This document shows, piece after piece, positions 39,374 to 46,639 of a stretch of DNA of 47,872 nucleotides. Both the position numbers and the translations under genes were made by a program. Numbering within the stretch: the first letter of the stretch is position 1; each line of letters starts with the position of its first letter. This DNA is from Thermus caliditerrae (GTDB lineage: Bacteria; Deinococcota; Deinococci; Deinococcales; Thermaceae). The DNA is taken from NCBI RefSeq assembly GCF_021462525.1, contig NZ_JAKEDT010000002.1, positions 123,814 through 171,685 of the forward strand. Direction: 5' to 3'. Under the pieces are notes generated by a model, which was not told the DNA's origin, searched no databases, and saw only the letters and a program-made list of their open reading frames with translations.

Positions 39374-40612
39374 ATGGAGCCCTTGGCCGAGCGCCTAAGG
39401 CCCCGCTCCCTGGATGAGGTCCTGGGCCAGCCCCACCTCACGGGGCCAAGGGGACTCCTGCGGCGGATGCTGGAGGCGAAAAGGCTTTCCTCCATGGTCC
39501 TCTTCGGCCCCCCGGGGACGGGCAAGACCACCCTGGCCCGCCTCCTGGCCGAGGGGGTAGGCAAGCCCTTCTTGCACATCTCCGCGGTGGAGGCTGGGCT
39601 CAAGGAGGTGCGGCAGGCGGTGGAAAGGGCCCGGCGGGAGGGCGGACTGGTCCTTTTCCTGGACGAAGTCCACCGCTTCAACAAAGCGCAGCAGGACGCC
39701 CTCCTGCCCCACCTGGAATCGGGCCTCCTCACCCTCGTGGGCGCCACCGCGGAAAACCCCGCCTTTGAGCTCACCCCCGCCCTGCGCTCCCGGCTCCGCT
39801 TCTTCCCCCTCAAGCCCCTTTCCCAGGAAGACCTCTTCCGCCTCCTGAAGCGGGCCCTCGAGGACCCCCGGGGCCTTCCCGGCACCCCCTACGAGGAGGG
39901 GGCCTTGAAGCTGCTGGCCCAGGCCGCTGGGGGCGACGCCCGCTTCGCCCTCAACACCCTGGAGCTCGCCGCCAGCTTCGGAAGGGTGGACGAGGAGAGC
40001 GTGCGGGAGGCCCTGGGTTCGGAGCGCTTCGCCATGGACCGGGGCGGGGACCGCTTCTACGACCTGGTCTCCGCCCTCCATAAAAGCCTCCGGGGAAGCC
40101 ACGTGGACGCAAGCCTTTACTACCTGGCCAGGCTCCTTAAGGCCGGAGCCGACCCCCGCTACCTGGCCCGCCGCCTTATCCGAGTGGCGGCGGAGGACGT
40201 GGGCCTGGCCGACCCCCTGGCCTTAAGGCTCGCCGTGGCCGCCAAGGAGGCCTACGAGGCCTTAGGAAGCCCGGAAGGGGAGCTCGCCCTGGTGGAGGCC
40301 GCCATCTACCTGGCCCTGGCCCCCAAGTCCAACAGCGTCTACGCCGCCTGGCAAAGGGCGGAAGCGGCGGCCCAAGCCCACCCTGAGGCCCCCGTGCCCC
40401 TCCACCTTAGAAACGCCCCCACCAGCCTGGCCAAGGCCTTGGGCCACGGCCGGGGCTACGCCTACTACCACGAGGACAAGGAGGGGAGCTTCGCCCAGGC
40501 CTACCTGCCGGAGGGCCTCGAGGCTCTCCGCCTCTATGAGGCCACCGGGGAAGGCTGGGAAGAGCGGGTGCGGGAAAGGCTCAAGGCCCTCAGGGCGCGC
40601 TTTGGAAGCTGA
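39374..40612 (+). CDS. rarA: Replication-associated recombination protein A (AAA+ ATPase)
   Basis: This 412-residue protein is RarA/MgsA, the WRNIP1 homologue that acts at stalled replication forks. Seen: [14 protein letters not shown] near the start, Walker [19 protein letters not shown] (about 44-61), Walker [21 protein letters not shown] (about 91-110), Sensor 1 '[20 protein letters not shown]' (about 121-140), and the C-terminal clamp-loader-like domain with '[20 protein letters not shown]' and '[20 protein letters not shown]'. The start ATG 39374 fits the leaderless -10 box; ATG 39365 would add three residues. Confidence 0.95.
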   Translation: MEPLAERLRPRSLDEVLGQPHLTGPRGLLRRMLEAKRLSSMVLFGPPGTGKTTLARLLAEGVGKPFLHISAVEAGLKEVRQAVERARREGGLVLFLDEVHRFNKAQQDALLPHLESGLLTLVGATAENPAFELTPALRSRLRFFPLKPLSQEDLFRLLKRALEDPRGLPGTPYEEGALKLLAQAAGGDARFALNTLELAASFGRVDEESVREALGSERFAMDRGGDRFYDLVSALHKSLRGSHVDASLYYLARLLKAGADPRYLARRLIRVAAEDVGLADPLALRLAVAAKEAYEALGSPEGELALVEAAIYLALAPKSNSVYAAWQRAEAAAQAHPEAPVPLHLRNAPTSLAKALGHGRGYAYYHEDKEGSFAQAYLPEGLEALRLYEATGEGWEERVRERLKALRARFGS

Positions 40613-41102
40613 GGCCCAGGGCCAAATACGGCCCCCCAGGGCCATACCCTCCCTCCACGGCCATCCCCTCCCCCCAGTAGCCCAGGGTGAGCTGGGGGGC
40701 TAAAGGCCCCCAGGGCAGGCGGTGCAGGCGGGGAGAGAAGTAAAAGTCCCGGCCCATCCGCAGGAGGAGGCCGGCATCAGCGGAAAACCCGGTAACCGCT
40801 CCCTGGTTCAAGTCGACAAAGAGGGAGACGCCCCCGTCCAGGCTCAGCCCTTCGGCCAGCTGTACCTTTGCCCCCAGGCGGAGGGGAGCCTGAAAGCTGA
40901 GACTAAACTCTTTCTGCCCATCCCCCACGGCGTAGCCCAGATAGGGCAGGCCCCAGACCGGGTAGGGGCTACTCATAGGGGCGGGAAAGAGGCTCCCCCC
41001 CAGGGTAAACCGCTCCCCCCGCACCGGTTCCGGGGGCTGGAGCACGGCCATGGGCACGCAGGCCGAGAAGAGAACCAAGCCCGCGAGCAAGGCCCACCTC
41101 AT
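40590..41102 (-). CDS. Exported lipoprotein, outer-membrane-like, paralogue 1
   Basis: The 170-residue protein has a signal peptide with a lipobox-like FSAC (Cys15). The rest is strand-rich with Gly turns: '[20 protein letters not shown]', '[20 protein letters not shown]', '[20 protein letters not shown]', which looks like a small eight-stranded barrel. It shares the pattern 'CxPxAVLxxPEPVxGxxx' with the next gene. The 3' end overlaps rarA by 23 bases tail-to-tail. Function unknown. Confidence 0.7.
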   Translation of the reverse strand: MRWALLAGLVLFSACVPMAVLQPPEPVRGERFTLGGSLFPAPMSSPYPVWGLPYLGYAVGDGQKEFSLSFQAPLRLGAKVQLAEGLSLDGGVSLFVDLNQGAVTGFSADAGLLLRMGRDFYFSPRLHRLPWGPLAPQLTLGYWGEGMAVEGGYGPGGPYLALGLSFQSAP

Positions 41103-41111
41103 GGTTCCCCC

Positions 41112-41636
41112 CTAAAGCCGGACCGCCGCGGAAAGGCTGAAGAGGGCAGCCCCGCCCGCCTGCGGGTTGAAAAGCACCCCCACCTCGCCCAGGAACCCCT
41201 CACCGACATAGCCCAAGGTGCCCTGGTAGAGGAAGCCGGACACGTTCAGCTCCTGGGAGGTGAACCCCAGCCAGTGCACCCGAGGGGAAAGGTAAAAGCC
41301 CCCCAGTCCCACAAGGAGGCCCGCATCCAACGCTAGGGGAACCCCGTCTCCGCCCAGGAAGGGTGGCAAAGTGAGGCCGAGGTCCAAGGAAAGCCCAGGG
41401 GTCAGGGCCTGCTTTACCCCAACCCGTAGCCCAAGCTGCACGGAGAAGTTGTACTCGGTCTGCCCATCTCCCTGGGCGTAAGTGGCATAGGGGATCAAGA
41501 ACGCACCCCCTTCCGCACCCACGGCACTAAGGCCAAAGGCTAGGCTCCGCCCGGAAACCGGTTCCGGGCTACGCAACACCGCCACCGGCAGGCACCCGGA
41601 AAGGAAAAGGGCCAGGGCCAGCAAGCACGCCCTCAC
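41112..41636 (-). CDS. Exported lipoprotein, outer-membrane-like, paralogue 2
   Basis: The 174-residue protein has lipobox LSGC (Cys15) and the same order of strand motifs as its downstream neighbour: 'CLPVAVLRSPEPVSGRSLAF', 'YAQGDGQTEYNFSVQLGLRV', 'GGFYLSPRVHWLGFTSQELN'. The two therefore arose by tandem duplication. GTG 41636 has AAGGGGGTGA upstream and TATCAT (41662-41657) as a -10 box. Function unknown. Confidence 0.72.
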   Translation of the reverse strand: MRACLLALALFLSGCLPVAVLRSPEPVSGRSLAFGLSAVGAEGGAFLIPYATYAQGDGQTEYNFSVQLGLRVGVKQALTPGLSLDLGLTLPPFLGGDGVPLALDAGLLVGLGGFYLSPRVHWLGFTSQELNVSGFLYQGTLGYVGEGFLGEVGVLFNPQAGGAALFSLSAAVRL

Positions 41637-41656
41637 GTTGTCACCCCCTTGGCCCT

Positions 41657-41662
41657 ATGATA
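41657..41662 (-). promoter_or_regulatory. -10 box of the lipoprotein pair
   Basis: TATCAT on the minus strand, with a 20-base distance to GTG 41636 and a Shine-Dalgarno in between, so this message has a short leader. Confidence 0.45.
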
Positions 41663-41667
41663 GCACC

Positions 41668-42453
41668 CTAGCCCTTGAGCCCCTCCTCAAAGGTGGCCAC
41701 CACCCGCCGCTCAAAGGCCAGGTAGAGGAGGATAATGGGGAGCACCGAAAAGAGAGCCGCCGCCGAGAGCAGGCCCCAGTCCGTGGGGTACTTGCGCTGC
41801 AGGTCCGTGAGCCAGGTCTGCAGGGTCCAAAACCTCGGGTCCGAGACCACCACCCGGGGGTAAAGCACCAGGTTCCAGTGGGCAGCGAAGGCCAGGACGC
41901 CTGCCGCCACCAGGGTGGGCCGCACCAAGGGGAGAAGGATCTGGAAAAGAAGCACCCGGTGCCCTGCTCCGTCCAGCCGGGCCGCTTCCAGAAGCTCCTC
42001 GGGCACGGCGCGCATGGCCTGGTAGACCAGGTAGATGACAAAGGGACTGGCGGCAAAGGGCAGGACCAAGGCCCAGACGGTGTCCAAAAGGGAAAGCCCC
42101 TTCAGGATGCCGTAAAGGGGCACCAAGAGGAGCTCTGCCGGGATGGCCATGAGCACCAGGTAGAAGGGGAGAAGCCCCAGCCCCGCCCGCAGGGCGTAGG
42201 CAGCCATAAGGGCGGTGAAGAGCTCCAACGCCACCACCAAGGAGGAAAGTCCCAGGGAGAAAAGCAGGCGGTCCCAGAACCCCTCCTTGCCCAGGCCCTG
42301 GACGTTCTCCAGGCTGAAGCCCACCTGGGAGAAGAGCTCGCCCGAGTACACCGCTTCCTTGGGCATGAAGGCGGCGTAGGCCATCCAGAGGAAAGGAAGG
42401 GCCACAAAGAGGAGGACGCCAAGGACCGCGAGGTGCTTGAGAAGCCGGACCAC
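41668..42453 (-). CDS. Carbohydrate ABC transporter permease, MalG-like (orphan)
   Basis: The 261-residue permease has six hydrophobic segments and the EAA motif of the MalG family: 'VPEELLEAARLDGAGHRVLL' then FQILLPLVRPTL. The N-terminal 'LFVALPFLWMAYAAFMPKEA' is also family-like. The long open frame upstream (to 43587) is antisense to the CoA transferase gene and not part of it. The start is placed at GTG 42453, with TATAGT seven bases upstream (42466-42461) as a leaderless -10 box. No MalF-type permease, binding protein or ATPase is next to it, which is unusual. Confidence 0.82.
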   Translation of the reverse strand: MVRLLKHLAVLGVLLFVALPFLWMAYAAFMPKEAVYSGELFSQVGFSLENVQGLGKEGFWDRLLFSLGLSSLVVALELFTALMAAYALRAGLGLLPFYLVLMAIPAELLLVPLYGILKGLSLLDTVWALVLPFAASPFVIYLVYQAMRAVPEELLEAARLDGAGHRVLLFQILLPLVRPTLVAAGVLAFAAHWNLVLYPRVVVSDPRFWTLQTWLTDLQRKYPTDWGLLSAAALFSVLPIILLYLAFERRVVATFEEGLKG

Positions 42454-42460
42454 GACCCCC

Positions 42461-42466
42461 ACTATA
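42461..42466 (-). promoter_or_regulatory. -10 box of the MalG-like permease gene
   Basis: TATAGT is followed by GGGGGTC and GTG 42453. Confidence 0.45.
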
Positions 42467-42471
42467 CGCCG

Positions 42472-42477
42472 TAAGAT
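42472..42477 (+). promoter_or_regulatory. -10 box of the CoA transferase gene
   Basis: TAAGAT is followed by GCCCCC and ATG 42484. The gap to the MalG-like gene is only about 30 bases and holds both promoters. Confidence 0.5.
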
Positions 42478-42483
42478 GCCCCC

Positions 42484-43686
42484 ATGAGGCCCCTTTCCGG
42501 CATCAAGGTCCTGGACCTCTCCCGGGTCCTGGCAGGGCCTCTTTGCACCATGATCCTGGCCGACCTGGGGGCGGAGGTGATCAAGGTGGAACCCCCCTGG
42601 GGGGACGAAACCCGGGGCTGGGGCCCCCCCTTTGCCAAGGGGGAAAGCGCCTACTTCCTCTCCGTCAACCGCGGCAAAAAGAGCCTGGCCCTGGACCTCA
42701 AGGCCCTCGAGGGCCAGGAGGTGGCGCAGAGGCTGGCCCAAAGGGCCGACGTCCTGGTGGAGAACTTCAAAACCGGGGACCTCAAGCGGTACCGCCTGGA
42801 CTACGAAAGCCTGCGGGAGCTTAACCCCCGCCTGGTCTACCTCTCCATCACCGGCTTCGGCCACACCGGCCCGAGGGCCCAGGAGCCGGGGTACGACGCC
42901 GCCTTGCAGGGCTACACCGGCATCATGTCCGTGACCGGGGAGCCGGAAGGCCCCCCCATGAAGGTGGGGGTGGCCTGGATCGACGTGATGACGGGGATGA
43001 TGGGGGCGGTGGCGGTCCTGGCGGCCCTGTACGAGCGGGAGCGAAGCGGCTTGGGGCAGCACATCGACCTCTCCCTCTTCGACGTGGGCCTCTTTGCCCT
43101 GGCCAACCTGGGGGAGAGCTACCTCCTCACGGGTAGGCCCCCAGGGCGGCTGGGCAACGCCCACGCCCAGATCGTGCCCTACGGGGCCTTCCCCGCGGCG
43201 GACGGCTGGCTGGTGCTGGCGGTGGGCAACGACGAGCAGTTCCGGCGGCTCTGCCAGGTGCTGGAGCTGCCCGGGCTTTGGGAGCGCTTTCCCCAAAACC
43301 CCCAAAGGGTGGAACACCGCAAGGAGGTGGTGGAGGCGGTTTCCGCCGCCCTCAAGACCCGCCCCCGCGGGTACTGGCTGGAAAGGTTCAAGGAGGCGGG
43401 CATTCCCGCCGCCCCCGTGAACAACCTGGCCGAGGCCTTCCAGGACCCCCAGGCCCAGGCCCGGGAAGCGGTCTGGACCCTCAGCCACCCCCTCCTGGGT
43501 GCCCTTCCCACCCTGGCCAACCCCTTGCGCTTCCTGTCCCGAACGCCCGCAGGCCCCTCCCTTCCCCCACCCCTTTTGGGGGAGCACACGGAGGCGGTGC
43601 TCCTGGAGGCGGGGTTCACCCCGGAGGAGGTAAGGGCCCTTGTGGAAAAGGGGGTGGCCCGGGCCGCGAAGCGGGAAGGGGGATAG
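42484..43686 (+). CDS. CaiB/BaiF (class III) CoA transferase
   Basis: The 400-residue protein is a class III CoA transferase. Motifs: 'KVLDLSRVLAGPLCTMILAD' then LGAEVIKVEPP (about 7-37), 'NRGKKSLALDLKA', the catalytic Asp in 'GYDAALQGYTGIMSVTGEPE' (about 138-157; Asp140 aligns with the family's catalytic Asp), 'WIDVMTGMMGAVAVLAALYE', and 'GRLGNAHAQIVPYGAFPAAD'. The family moves CoA between carboxylic acids such as formate, carnitine, bile acids or itaconate-like acids; the substrate is not clear here. It has its own leaderless promoter and no metabolic neighbours. Confidence 0.92.
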   Translation: MRPLSGIKVLDLSRVLAGPLCTMILADLGAEVIKVEPPWGDETRGWGPPFAKGESAYFLSVNRGKKSLALDLKALEGQEVAQRLAQRADVLVENFKTGDLKRYRLDYESLRELNPRLVYLSITGFGHTGPRAQEPGYDAALQGYTGIMSVTGEPEGPPMKVGVAWIDVMTGMMGAVAVLAALYERERSGLGQHIDLSLFDVGLFALANLGESYLLTGRPPGRLGNAHAQIVPYGAFPAADGWLVLAVGNDEQFRRLCQVLELPGLWERFPQNPQRVEHRKEVVEAVSAALKTRPRGYWLERFKEAGIPAAPVNNLAEAFQDPQAQAREAVWTLSHPLLGALPTLANPLRFLSRTPAGPSLPPPLLGEHTEAVLLEAGFTPEEVRALVEKGVARAAKREGG

Positions 43687-43749
43687 GAAAAAGCGCCCTC
43701 CTGGTCGGCGCTGGCATTCAAAGGGAGCTTGGGAAGCCCGGAAAGGGCC

Positions 43750-43770
43750 TGTGGATAACCCTGTGGAAAA
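43750..43770 (+). other. Two DnaA-box-like sites
   Basis: TGTGGATAA (43750-43758) is a perfect complement of TTATCCACA. A second site, TGTGGAAAA (43762-43770), follows 12 bp later in the same direction. They lie just past the 3' end of the SRP RNA gene, whose U-tract overlaps the second box. Confidence 0.4.
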
Positions 43771-43873
43771 GGCCCCCGGCTACCCAGCGGCACCCGACCC
43801 GTGGCGCTTAGGGCTGCTTCCTTCCGGACCTGACCCGGTTCGCGCCCGGACCGCCGCGCTGGACCGGGGGCTC
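43771..43873 (-). ncRNA. ffs: Signal recognition particle RNA (4.5S, small bacterial type)
   Basis: On the minus strand the conserved core GGGTCAGGTCCGGAAGGAAG and CAGCCC is present: the apical loop and symmetric/asymmetric loops that bind Ffh. The two ends pair (GCCCCCGG...CCAGCG with CGCTGG...CCGGGGGC), closing a hairpin of about 100 bases, followed by CCTTTT as terminator. A TATACT -10 box (43883-43878) is 5-7 bases before the proposed 5' end. The exact ends are estimates. Confidence 0.93.
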
Positions 43874-43876
43874 GGG

Positions 43877-43883
43877 TAGTATA
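43877..43883. promoter_or_regulatory. Shared divergent -10 region for ffs and the ABC exporter
   Basis: The seven bases TAGTATA contain TAGTAT on the plus strand (7 bases before ATG 43890) and TATACT on the minus strand (ffs). The same bases therefore serve as -10 boxes for both directions, so the two promoters cannot fire at once. Confidence 0.55.
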
Positions 43884-43889
43884 GCACCC

Positions 43890-44768
43890 ATGGAAGCCCT
43901 GAGGCTAGAGGGCCTCGGCAAGCGCTACGGCCGCAAGCCCGTGCTGGAAGGGGTGAGCCTGGCGGTGAGACCGGGGGAGGTCTACGCCCTGGCCGGGCCC
44001 AACGGCTCGGGCAAGACCACCCTCATCCGCCTGGTCACGGGCCTGGCCTTTCCCACCCAGGGCAGGGCCCTCCTCTTGGGGGAAGACGTGCACAAAAGCC
44101 CCCAAGCCCGGCGCCACCTGGGGGCGGTGGTGGAGGCTCCGGCCGCCTTCTATCCCTACCTCACGGGCCGGGAGAACCTCAGGATGCGGGCCTATCTGGC
44201 CGGGGTGAAGGAGGAAGGCCGAATCACGGAGGTACTGGCTCGCTTAAGGCTCCTCGCCGTGGCCGACCAGAAGGTGGGAAGCTATTCCCTGGGCCAGCGC
44301 CAGCGCCTGGGCCTGGCGGCGGCCATCCTGCACCGGCCCAGGGTCCTGGTCCTGGACGAGCCCACCAGCGGCCTCGACCCCGAAGGGGTGGAGCTGGTCC
44401 ACGGCCTCCTGCAGGAGCTGGCCCGGGAGGGGGTGGCGGTCCTCCTTTCCACCCACCACCTGCAGGAGGTGAGCGCCTACGCCCACAAGGTGGGCATCCT
44501 GGGAGGGGGCAGGCTTCTGGACGAGGTGGTCCTGGAGGGACGGGAGGTCTTCCGCCTCGAGGCCCACCCCCTGGAAGGCGCCTTGGCCCTCCTCAAGACC
44601 CTTCCCCAGGTGGCCTCGGCCCGGATGCAGGGCGGGGCCATCCTCTTTGAGGGGAGCCCCGAAGTGGTCCTGCAAGCCCTCCTCAAGGAGGGCTACCGGG
44701 TGCAGGCCCTGGGACCCCAGCGCTTTGACCTCATGGCCTACTACCAGGAGAGGGTGAAGCATGCTTAG
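43890..44768 (+). CDS. ABC transporter ATP-binding protein (exporter type)
   Basis: The 292-residue ATPase has Walker A LAGPNGSGKTTLIRLV (about 34-49), Q-loop region GAVVEAPAAFYPYLTGRENL (about 77-96), signature 'SYSLGQRQRLGLAAAIL' (LSGGQ variant SLGQR, about 132-148), Walker B RVLVLDEPTSGLDPEG (about 152-167) and H-loop STHHLQE (about 190-196). The C-terminal 80 residues are the regulatory tail common to CcmA/ABC-2 exporters. It overlaps the permease gene by 8 bases. Confidence 0.93.
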   Translation: MEALRLEGLGKRYGRKPVLEGVSLAVRPGEVYALAGPNGSGKTTLIRLVTGLAFPTQGRALLLGEDVHKSPQARRHLGAVVEAPAAFYPYLTGRENLRMRAYLAGVKEEGRITEVLARLRLLAVADQKVGSYSLGQRQRLGLAAAILHRPRVLVLDEPTSGLDPEGVELVHGLLQELAREGVAVLLSTHHLQEVSAYAHKVGILGGGRLLDEVVLEGREVFRLEAHPLEGALALLKTLPQVASARMQGGAILFEGSPEVVLQALLKEGYRVQALGPQRFDLMAYYQERVKHA

Positions 44769-45531
44769 GCTCTTCGTCTTTGAGCTCTACAAGCTCTTCC
44801 GCCTCCGTTCCGTGGGCCTTGGCCTTCTGGCCGCCTTCCTCCTCCCCTTCCTCTGGGCCCTGGCCCCCGGGCTCAAGGAGGTCTACGGCCTGGTGCTGGC
44901 CTCGGGCTGGCAGGTGGTGTCCCTAAGCCTCCTGGCGGGGATGGAGTTCCTCTTTCCCTTCCTGGTGGTGATGGCGGCCAGCGAATCCCTGGGCAGTGAG
45001 GTGAGCCAAGGCACCTTGAAAAGCCTCCTCCTCCACCCCCTCCCCCGGACCCGGCTGATCCTGGCCAAGCTCCTCTCTGCCCTCCTATATCCCTTCGTCC
45101 TCCTGGGGGTAAGCTTCCTGGGAAGCCTTCTGGCGGGCCTGCCCCACGGGCTAGGAGGGTTCTACGGGGGCACGGGGCTTGGGGCAGGAGGGTTCGCCGG
45201 GGTAGGCTTTCTGAGCGCCCAAGAGGCCCTTGGCCAGCTCCTTTCCGCCCACCTCCTGGCGGGGATCGTCCTGCTGCCCCTCGCCGCCTTAGCCCTCCTC
45301 TACGCCACGGTCTTCCTCTCCACCACGGCCAGCGCCCTGGCGGCGGTGGCCACCCTCCTCCTCATGCGCCTCCTGGTGGCCTTCCCCGCCCTAAGCCCCT
45401 TCCTTCTCACCACCTATTTGGACCTCCACCTGAGGCCCCAGGCGGCAGGGCTCGGGCTCTCCCTCCTCCTCATCTACACCCTGGGCTTTGCCTTCCTGGC
45501 GGCTTTGGTCTTCGAGCGCAAGGACCTCTAG
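44761..45531 (+). CDS. ABC-2 type transporter permease
   Basis: The 256-residue protein has six or seven hydrophobic segments, with the N-terminal 'LFVFELYKLFRLRSVGLGLL' typical of ABC-2 permeases (amphipathic helix then TM1), and 'ESLGSEVSQGTLKSLLLHPL' (about 77-96), the conserved coupling-helix 'E...GT...LL..P(L/V)SR' pattern. Together with the preceding ATPase it forms an exporter for an unknown substrate. It ends with a 4-base overlap with the convergent peptidase gene. Confidence 0.86.
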   Translation: MLRLFVFELYKLFRLRSVGLGLLAAFLLPFLWALAPGLKEVYGLVLASGWQVVSLSLLAGMEFLFPFLVVMAASESLGSEVSQGTLKSLLLHPLPRTRLILAKLLSALLYPFVLLGVSFLGSLLAGLPHGLGGFYGGTGLGAGGFAGVGFLSAQEALGQLLSAHLLAGIVLLPLAALALLYATVFLSTTASALAAVATLLLMRLLVAFPALSPFLLTTYLDLHLRPQAAGLGLSLLLIYTLGFAFLAALVFERKDL

Positions 45532-46619
45532 GCCAAGGGGTAGGGCTCGGGAAGCCCCACGAACCGCCCTTCCTCCACCAAGGGCTTTCCGTCCAGGAGG
45601 AGGGCCCCTTCCGCCAAGGAGAGGACCAGATCCCAGTGGAGGGCGCTCTCGTTTTTGCCCCCGGTCTCCGGGTAGCTCCGGCCCAGGGCCAGGTGCACCG
45701 TGCCCCCCATCTTCTCGTCCAGGAGGATGAGGCCGGTGGGCCGGGTGAGGCCGAAGTTGGTGCCGATCCCTATCTCGCCGAGCCGCCGGGCTCCCTCATC
45801 CGTGGCCAGGGCGGCGCGGAGGTAGGCCTCCCCCACCTCCGCCTTTGCCTCCACCACCTCTCCTCCTTGGAAACGGAGGTAGACCCCCTCCACCCGCCTA
45901 CTCCCCACGAAGGCGGGGAGGTTGAAGCGCACCTCCCCTTCGGCGCTTTCCTCCAAGGGCCCGGTGAAGACCTCCCCCGAGGGCATGTTGCGCCGGCCAT
46001 CGGAGTTGATCCACCGTCTCCCCGCCACGGAAAGCCTCAGGTCCGTGCCCGGGGCCAGGAGGCGGAGCTCCCGCCCCTGGGAAAGCCTCCCGATCAAGGC
46101 CTCCTGGAAGCGGGAAAGGGCCCGCCAAGCGCCCACCGGGTCCTCCCGGTCCAGGAATAACGCCCCCTTAAGGTACTCCCGGAACTCCTCCGTCCCCATA
46201 CCCGCCCCCACCGCGTAGCCCACCGTAGGGTAGAGGGTGAGGGCCCAGCGCTTCTTGAGGCGAAGCTCGGCGAGGGGCCGCCAAGCCTGCTGGTGCTTCA
46301 GGGAAAGCTCCGGGTCCAAGGAAGCGGCCTCCAGGGGGTTCTCGGCGGAAAGCACCCGCAAGAACTTGTCCGCCTTCTCGTAAACCGCCCGCTCCACCTC
46401 GGGAACTTCCTCCAGCCACCGCCCGCCGAAGCGCAGGAAGTCCCGTATCTCCCCCGGGTAGCCGAGGCGGAAAAAGGGGTAGGCCCCCCGGGCGAGGAGG
46501 GCCCGCTTCAGGTGGGGCAAAAGGGGAAGGGCCGGGGTTTCCGCCTCCACCACGACCACCTCTCCTTCCCCCGCCTCCAGGCAGTAGTCGGCCAAGAGCT
46601 CAGCCAAGCGCGCTTCCAC
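45528..46619 (-). CDS. M29 family aminopeptidase (thermophilic AmpS/AmpT-type)
   Basis: The 363-residue metallopeptidase has the M29 segments: 'RRNMPSGEVFTGPLEESAEG' (about 206-225, with metal-ligand Glu), 'GARRLGEIGIGTNFGLTRPT' (about 277-296, second Glu), and 'DEKMGGTVHLALGRSYPETG' then GKNESALHWDLV (about 302-333; His and Asp ligands). It removes N-terminal residues from peptides in the cytoplasm with Co2+, Zn2+ or Mg2+. The family includes the well-known T. aquaticus aminopeptidase T, which has about 408 residues, so this is a shorter paralogue. GTG 46619 has TATGAT six bases upstream (46631-46626). Confidence 0.9.
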   Translation of the reverse strand: MEARLAELLADYCLEAGEGEVVVVEAETPALPLLPHLKRALLARGAYPFFRLGYPGEIRDFLRFGGRWLEEVPEVERAVYEKADKFLRVLSAENPLEAASLDPELSLKHQQAWRPLAELRLKKRWALTLYPTVGYAVGAGMGTEEFREYLKGALFLDREDPVGAWRALSRFQEALIGRLSQGRELRLLAPGTDLRLSVAGRRWINSDGRRNMPSGEVFTGPLEESAEGEVRFNLPAFVGSRRVEGVYLRFQGGEVVEAKAEVGEAYLRAALATDEGARRLGEIGIGTNFGLTRPTGLILLDEKMGGTVHLALGRSYPETGGKNESALHWDLVLSLAEGALLLDGKPLVEEGRFVGLPEPYPLA

Positions 46620-46625
46620 CCTGTT

Positions 46626-46631
46626 ATCATA
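46626..46631 (-). promoter_or_regulatory. -10 box of the M29 aminopeptidase gene
   Basis: TATGAT is followed by AACAGG and GTG 46619. On the other strand TATCAT (46625-46630) lies 9 bases before ATG 46640, so this too is a shared divergent -10 region. Confidence 0.5.
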
Positions 46632-46639
46632 GGACCAAG

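Noticed and set aside
42454-43587. Extension of the MalG-like reading frame to 639 codons
   Set aside because: The extra codons are antisense to the CoA transferase gene and have no domain similarity. The permease starts at 42453 with a fitting -10 box.
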